Below are positions 58,921-64,000 of a stretch of DNA of 64,000 nt, in pieces. Position numbers and translations under genes: made by a program. Origin of the DNA: Stictocephala bisonia (taxonomy: Eukaryota; Arthropoda; Insecta; Hemiptera; Membracidae); contig JAQJVL010000155.1 in NCBI GenBank assembly GCA_035578905.1, forward strand, positions 62,001 to 126,000, given 5' to 3'. The number at the start of each line of letters is the position of its first letter. Position 1 is the first letter of the stretch. The notes below the pieces were generated by a model. That model did not search any database, had not been told where the DNA came from, and worked only from the letters and a program-made list of their open reading frames with translations.

Positions 58921-60239
58921 ATTTAATGCTTTAATTGTATTTTTTCACGTCATTAATATTTTCTAGTTACATATTTACTTATTTTATATATTATTTACCA
59001 AACTCTAAAATAGTTTTTCTTGTTTATATGAATCATTATATGTATTTATCATAGTTTCAATACAAAAAAACTACTTTGGAACACAGATTTAGAGTTAAGC
59101 TTATTTTCTTTCTACATTGCAAAATTCAGGTTTTTGTCTCGTCGGGAAGTGCTGTAAAGATTATGTTAAATAGTGAAGTTGATGTCGGAGACAGCGTCTA
59201 ACTTAATAACATTACACTGGATAAACAAAACAAATATATTTTTAATTACTTTTTAATTTAAGTTAGGTTTATTACAATTATTTTATGTGTTCTTTTTGAG
59301 GATTATCTTTTTTGCTCATCTTAAGAGAATTATACATTTTACATTTATGAAAAATTGGGAATAATATATTAATAGTGTCTATCAGTGACAATCAAATTGT
59401 CAAAAGGATCTAACTATTATTTAACCAAACATCCTGTACCCTTTAACGAACTACACTGACGTAATTTGATGAGATATCGGTGTTACTGATAGTAAAAAAT
59501 AAACATAAAATAACAAATATACGCAATTCGAAGCATAAAGACCACAAATAACGAAATGACAAACTCTCCAAACATAACTAAACACACTAGCAATTATTTC
59601 GATAGCAGATGTATACACAAATGTGAGGCAAACGATGTTTGTCTCGTTTCCACAATCAACAAAAACACTTCAAACACAATTCAATACCAAATATTGTGAA
59701 ATCATTTGCTGTTCAGTTCCACATCTGGTGGAGTTAATCATTATATGCACAGCCATTAACTAGCACATGGACAAACAACTTCCCACACAAAGGATAATAA
59801 ACAAACTACTGTGTGCAAGAGGTAATTCACCACTTGTTTAAAACTCGAGTCTTTCTTAATGCAAACGCAAGAGGTCTTCCACTGCTTGAGTTATCTAGTA
59901 GAAGTTAAGGTTGTAATAGTTAAAAAAAACCTACAATTTACGTACAAACGTTTATGTCAAATAGTATTACGAGGGCATTTTCAATGTTTCAAAACTATTA
60001 GCAATGGTTACTTAAAAATAAATAAAAACAAATAAATTATTTTAATGAAAAAAATATTTTAGTTGCAATAGAATGAAAACGTTCGTACAATGATTAATAC
60101 ACTTATACGTAAACATTTGTATTGTATACTTTCAAACAAGCTGGAGACAAATTATATTTTATTGAAAAAAAAATAGGTAAATAAAAAAATATAGGTCACA
60201 CCCAATGTTAAACATTTTTTTCTTTTAAATAAGTCAATA
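58921..60239. other. AT-rich DNA without recognisable genes
   Basis: About 1.3 kb, nothing recognised on either strand. Confidence 0.5.
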
Positions 60240-61829
60240 TTAACCCCACGAATACGAATCATTAATTTTTGTGTGTAAATATTGATTTGTACCAATAAAC
60301 TTTGATAATAGGAAAACATTTTACTCCAAAAAACGTACGTTAAATGTTGTATTAGGTTATGTTAGGTTAGCTTAGGATAGTTTAGGTTAGGTTATATTAC
60401 GATAGGGTTGATCAGGTTAGGTTAGGTTGGTTAGTTAGGTTAGGTTAGCTTAGGATAGTTTAGGTTAGGTTATATTACGATAGGGTTGATCAGGTTAGGT
60501 TAGGTTGGTTAGTTAGGTTGGGTTAGCTTAGGATAGTTTAGGTTAGGTTATATTACGATAGGGTTGATCAGGTTAGGTTAGGTTGGTTAGTTAGGTTAGG
60601 TTAGCTTAGGATAGTTTAAGTTAGGTTATATTACGATAGGGTTGATCAGGTTAGGTTAGGTTGGTTAGTTAGGTTAGGTTAGCTTAGGATAGTTTAGGTT
60701 AGGTTATATTACGATAGGGTTGATCAAGTTAGGTTAGGTTGGTTAGTTAGGTTAGGTTAGCTTAGGATAGTTTAGGTTAGGTTATATTACGATAGGGTTG
60801 ATCAGGTTAAGTTAGGTTGGTTAGTTAGGTTAGGTTAGCTTAGGATAGTTTAGGTTAGGTTATGTTACGATAGGGTTGATCAGGTTAGGTTAGGTTGGTT
60901 AGTTAGGTTAGGTTAGCTTAGGATAGTTTAAGTTAGGTTATATTACGATAGGGTTGATCAGGTTAGGTTAGGTTGGTTAGTTAGGTTAGGTTAGCTTAGG
61001 ATAGTTTAGGTTAGGTTATGTTACGATAGGGTTGATCAGGTTAAGTTAGGTTGGTTAGTTAGGTTAGGTTAGCTTAGGATAGTTTAGGTTAGGTTATGTT
61101 ACGATAGGGTTGATCAGGTTAAGTTAGGTTGGTTAGTTAGGTTAGGTTAGCTTAGGATAGTTTAGGTTAGGTTATGTTACGATAGGGTTGATCAGGTTAG
61201 GTTAGGTTGGTTAGTTAGGTTAGCTTAGGATAGTTTAGGTTAGGTTATGTTACGATAGGGTTGATCAGGTTAAGTTAGGTTGGTTAGTTAGATTAGGTTA
61301 GCTTAGGATAGTTTAGGTTAGGTTATGTTACGATAGGGTTGATCAAGTTAAGTTAGGTTGGTTAGTTAGATTAGGTTAGCTTAGGATAGTTTAGGTTAGG
61401 TTATGTTACGATAGGGTTGATCAGGTTAGGTTAGGTTGGTTAGTTAGGTTAGCTTAGGATAGTTTAGGTTAGGTTATGTTACGATAGGGTTGATCAAGTT
61501 AAGTTAGGTTGGTTAGTTAGATTAGGTTAGGTTAGGATAGTTTAAGTTAGGTTATGTTACAATAGGGTTGATCAGGTTAGGTTAGGCTGGTTAGTTAGGT
61601 TAGGTTAGCAATATGCATTGACGGTCAACATATACTAACTTAAGCTAACCTGAAACGTATGAATAAGTTGATGTCATATTCGTGTTTAGGAGACAAGGCT
61701 ACATAAGATTCGGTGCATACATAGCTTTTGTTGTAAAAAAACCTTCTTTCTTAATTTTAGATTTTTTTCATATATTGGTTTCCAGTTTTTAAAGGATTTG
61801 TGGTCATGGGCCTAGTATTGGTTGGTTAA
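60240..61829. mobile_element. Inverted-repeat element with TTAGG core, copy B (expanded)
   Basis: Left end TTAACCCCACGAATACGAAT; the reverse complement of the right end gives CTTAACCAACCAATACTAGG, a decayed match. The inner flanks match copy A at 27,114-27,689: TTTTACTCCAAAAA on the left, and on the right CATATTCGTGTTTAGG, the reverse complement of A's ATTCGTAATATTCCCTCCTAAA region. Between the flanks the TTAGG-like core has been amplified into the 78-bp array. No protein, so a helper transposase or pure amplification would have been needed. Confidence 0.65.
60350..61612 (+). repeat. 78-bp higher-order array of TTAGG-like words, about 16 copies
   Basis: GCTTAGGATAGTTTAGG recurs at 60,370, 60,448, 60,526, 60,604 and 60,682, a 78-bp period. 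Each unit has several GGTTAGGTTAGG stretches plus TATATTACGATAGGGTTG and ATCAGGTTAGG. Later units use TATGTTACG instead of TATATTACG, and a few lack five bases (TTAGG), giving 73-bp variants near 61,215 and 61,445. It ends at ...GGTTAGCAATATGC. It is not a telomere: it is interstitial, with a complex unit. Confidence 0.95.
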
Positions 61830-62304
61830 GAAGAAAAGAAAATGTGTTCCTTTTTTATTTATTTATAATTTGTTCAATTTAATAACATTTGTAACAGATT
61901 TATATTAGTATAATAATGGGTACAGAACAACTTACGTTCATTGTTGTATGTCTTTTGATTGAGGTCCTACTTGTTGTTCAAATTTGAATAAATTATGAAT
62001 AAAAGCTTGTGTTTTGGGGTGAGGTGATCTTCTTCTCCCCTAGGGTTAAGTCCGTTAATAAACAGCTACCTTAATATTTATAGTTGTATTTACTCATTTA
62101 ACTATTTAATTTGTAGAAGAAATTTTGGCAATAATTCCTCATTTAGGTCAAGCAATAGCAACACGACCAACAGTATTCTTTTTTATAATAACTGTTTTAG
62201 CGATAATTCTCTATTTAACACTGAATTTCGTCTACTTAAGACCACATTTGTATATCAGGGTTTAACAAAACTCTCTATACAAACTTTAGGATATTGTTCT
62301 TTGG
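61830..62304. other. AT-rich DNA without recognisable genes
   Basis: Nothing recognised. Confidence 0.5.
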
Positions 62305-62456
62305 GTGAAATGAAGCAAAGAAATGTATGCAACCAATGGTCTATCTCATTCTGGTTACTTTCTTTTTTTTTTTTTTTTTTTTTTTTTGTGAAATGTAGCA
62401 AAGAAATGTATGCAACCAATGGTCTATCTCATTCTGGTTACTTTCTTTTTTTTTTA
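62305..62456 (+). repeat. 83-bp tandem duplication with poly(T)
   Basis: GTGAAATGAAGCAAAGAAAT...GGTTACTTTC occurs at 62,305 and, with one change (GTAGCA), at 62,388. The copies are separated by a long T run (62,361-62,387), and the second is followed by a shorter T run. Recent, by its near identity. Confidence 0.93.
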
Positions 62457-62498
62457 TATATATTTAAAGTGTTGAAACTAGAATAAAAAAACAAGAGT

Positions 62499-62757
62499 CA
62501 AGATATGTTGTAGCTAGTACTTTTAATACGGATTTAAATAATATTTTATTTTTGAAAATCATATAACAAACACAGAATATACAATCATTTTTGTAAGACT
62601 CTGTACAGCCTCATGGGCAAGTGTAGGTTAATAAAACAAAAATTAATGGTTTTATGAAAAAATACCAAGATATGTAATAGTGCTTGCAATACGAATTAAA
62701 ACGATGCCTTGTTTTTGAAAATCAAACAATAAAATGAGAATTTACAATTTTTTGTGT
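62499..62757 (+). repeat. Old ~167-bp tandem duplication
   Basis: AAGATATGTTGTAGCTAGTA... at 62,499 and AAGATATGTAATAGTGCTTG... at 62,667 share TTTTTGAAAATCA, TACAATTTTT and order, with many differences. Two copies only. Confidence 0.65.
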
Positions 62758-62849
62758 GTGACCATGTATATCGTATGGTTTGTTGTCAGCTACCATTTGT
62801 TAAAAACTCGTATAAAGCTGCGATGTATATTTTGATAAATATCCAAAAG

Positions 62850-63008
62850 TCATTGATTATAAGATGTAAAGTGATCTCCTGTCACAAAGCTATCGAGCCA
62901 TCTAACACCTGTATCACTGATTCTGTGTATGCTGACCAATTCCTCCGTAAAAGAGCGTAGGGGGCACTCTGCAACTATGTGATCCATTGTTTGGATAGAC
63001 GCACCGCA
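62850..63008 (-). pseudogene. LINE C-terminal tail remnant, copy 2
   Basis: From 63,008 on the minus strand: CGASIQTMDHIVAECPLRSF, then TEELVS, WLDSF and a TGA at 62,852. It matches the tail at 33,113-33,240 (QTMDHIFTECPL, EEL, WLDG). The Q-T-M-D-H-I...C-P-L core is intact in both, though the rest of the element is absent here. Confidence 0.8.
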
Positions 63009-64000
63009 CTGTGTGACACTGTACAGTCTAGAATGGACTCATAAATAAGTATGTTTATTTTGTATATTTCACATTACCCTAATAATGCACTAAGAGTTTA
63101 ATCTGCGACTATTCAACAAAAACAAATGAAATAAACACGTTACAAATAGACTAAGCAATATCCTATACTAATAAATAGTTAACAACGCAAGTAGTGTGAG
63201 TGAGATACTTTAATATTGTGATTTTACGTTTTACAGATAATCTACTATTATTTATAGTCAAAGTCACATGCCGAGGCTGCAGGCCGAGGTATATCCAGCG
63301 CAACGAGAGCTTGCAGGGGTGTCCCCTAGTACTAAATATATTTTCTGAACAGCCCAACACGTAATTCAATAATATTCACTTTGATGGACATGTGCAGGGA
63401 CAGTACACAGTGAAATAAGTTCCATTTATGATATGGCAGTTAAACCAGGCCGATGTTGAATATCAGAACAGTAATAACGCAAATATCGAGTAACGGCAGA
63501 TTGTGACGTGGCGATTGTAAATCGGGGACGTCGCTGTGCTGTTTTAGTGCTCTCGACATAACGTTTAACGGACGTCACCGCAGCATCCATAACCCCAGCA
63601 TACATCATTTCACTGGTTATTGTCTATGTGTTTTGCTCTGGCCTAATGCTAGTTCCGTATTTATGATTATGAACTAGTTGACAGGATATATGTTGTGTTT
63701 GATGTGCCTGCTGAATACCAGTGTAGGCGTCGATATATGATCTTGTATATAGGATGTAGTTAGTGGAATTGTTAAATATCAGAAATTATGAAATAAACCC
63801 GTGACTAGAAAATTTTTTTTTCTCTAACTACGCACTTTATAGACGCCTCCGAAAGTACGATTTTTTGTTGAAAAACTGGTGAAATATGAGTTTATTATTT
63901 TAATTCTTAAGGAGGTTGTTTTTAACGGAAAATTTTTTTTACCGAAAAATAAAAACCTAGTTTTTTATGTAATAGTAAAAACCCAACTTTCTTAAAATTT
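63009..64000. other. AT-rich DNA without recognisable genes
   Basis: A 60-codon minus-strand frame at 63,426-63,608 lies in a GC-richer patch but has no motif that I recognise. Nothing else to report up to the window end. Confidence 0.45.

Noticed and set aside
60350..61612. Chromosome end (true telomere)
   Set aside because: Unit is a 78-bp mix of TTAGG-like and other words, flanked on both sides by ordinary sequence.

Overview
The window looks like repeat-dominated, AT-rich nuclear DNA from an arthropod, most likely an insect. The evidence is the base composition, TTAGG-type (insect telomere motif) repeats at two places far from any visible chromosome end, remains of several LINE families, a Penelope-like element, tRNA-derived SINEs, a non-autonomous Helitron and large satellite arrays. 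I found no intact host protein gene, no rRNA gene, no functional tRNA gene and nothing prokaryotic (no operons, no CRISPR). Nearly every long open frame lies in a tandem array whose unit is a multiple of 3 bp, or in a decayed transposon, so it does not indicate a gene.

Layout. 1-2.7 kb: two minus-strand LINE reverse-transcriptase remnants and a dispersed repeat. 3.7-5.3 kb: a 43-bp dimeric satellite. 5.6-7.7 kb: a 36-bp G-rich minisatellite that switches strand several times; a scrap of the 43-bp satellite reappears beyond it. 9.7-13 kb: two SINEs, a 21-bp repeat fused to a Penelope-like terminal repeat, a possible RT scrap, a 35-bp array and a second Penelope-like terminal repeat. 16.5-17 kb: a diverged 36-bp array with a perfect-looking hairpin. 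19.6-20.8 kb: a broken Penelope-like element between inverted terminal repeats, one of which carries a hammerhead-ribozyme-like fold. 22.2-22.7 kb: a Helitron-like element. 22.7-34.6 kb: mostly AT-rich DNA with dispersed repeats, a TTAGG-containing inverted-repeat element and LINE scraps. 34.8-37.2 kb: a 45-bp array split by a 5'-truncated LINE. 38.9-51.1 kb: 84-bp, about 177-bp, 36-bp, 48-bp, 125-bp and 34/35-bp (104-bp higher-order) arrays. 53.7-55 kb: two copies of a dispersed repeat and a small MITE. 60.2-61.8 kb: a second TTAGG-containing element, expanded into a 78-bp higher-order array. 62.3-63 kb: small duplications and a LINE C-terminal tail.

How the parts relate. The region appears to have grown by transposon insertion followed by local tandem amplification of transposon pieces: the 21-bp repeat matches the Penelope-like terminal repeat, the 78-bp array sits inside a mobile-element-like frame, and the LINE landed inside an existing 45-bp array. 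The most interesting biology is the family of Penelope-like terminal repeats with a hammerhead-like core. The association of hammerheads with Penelope-like elements is already known in principle; the copies and arrangement here come from reading the sequence and were not computed. I see no convincing undescribed multi-gene system in the window.
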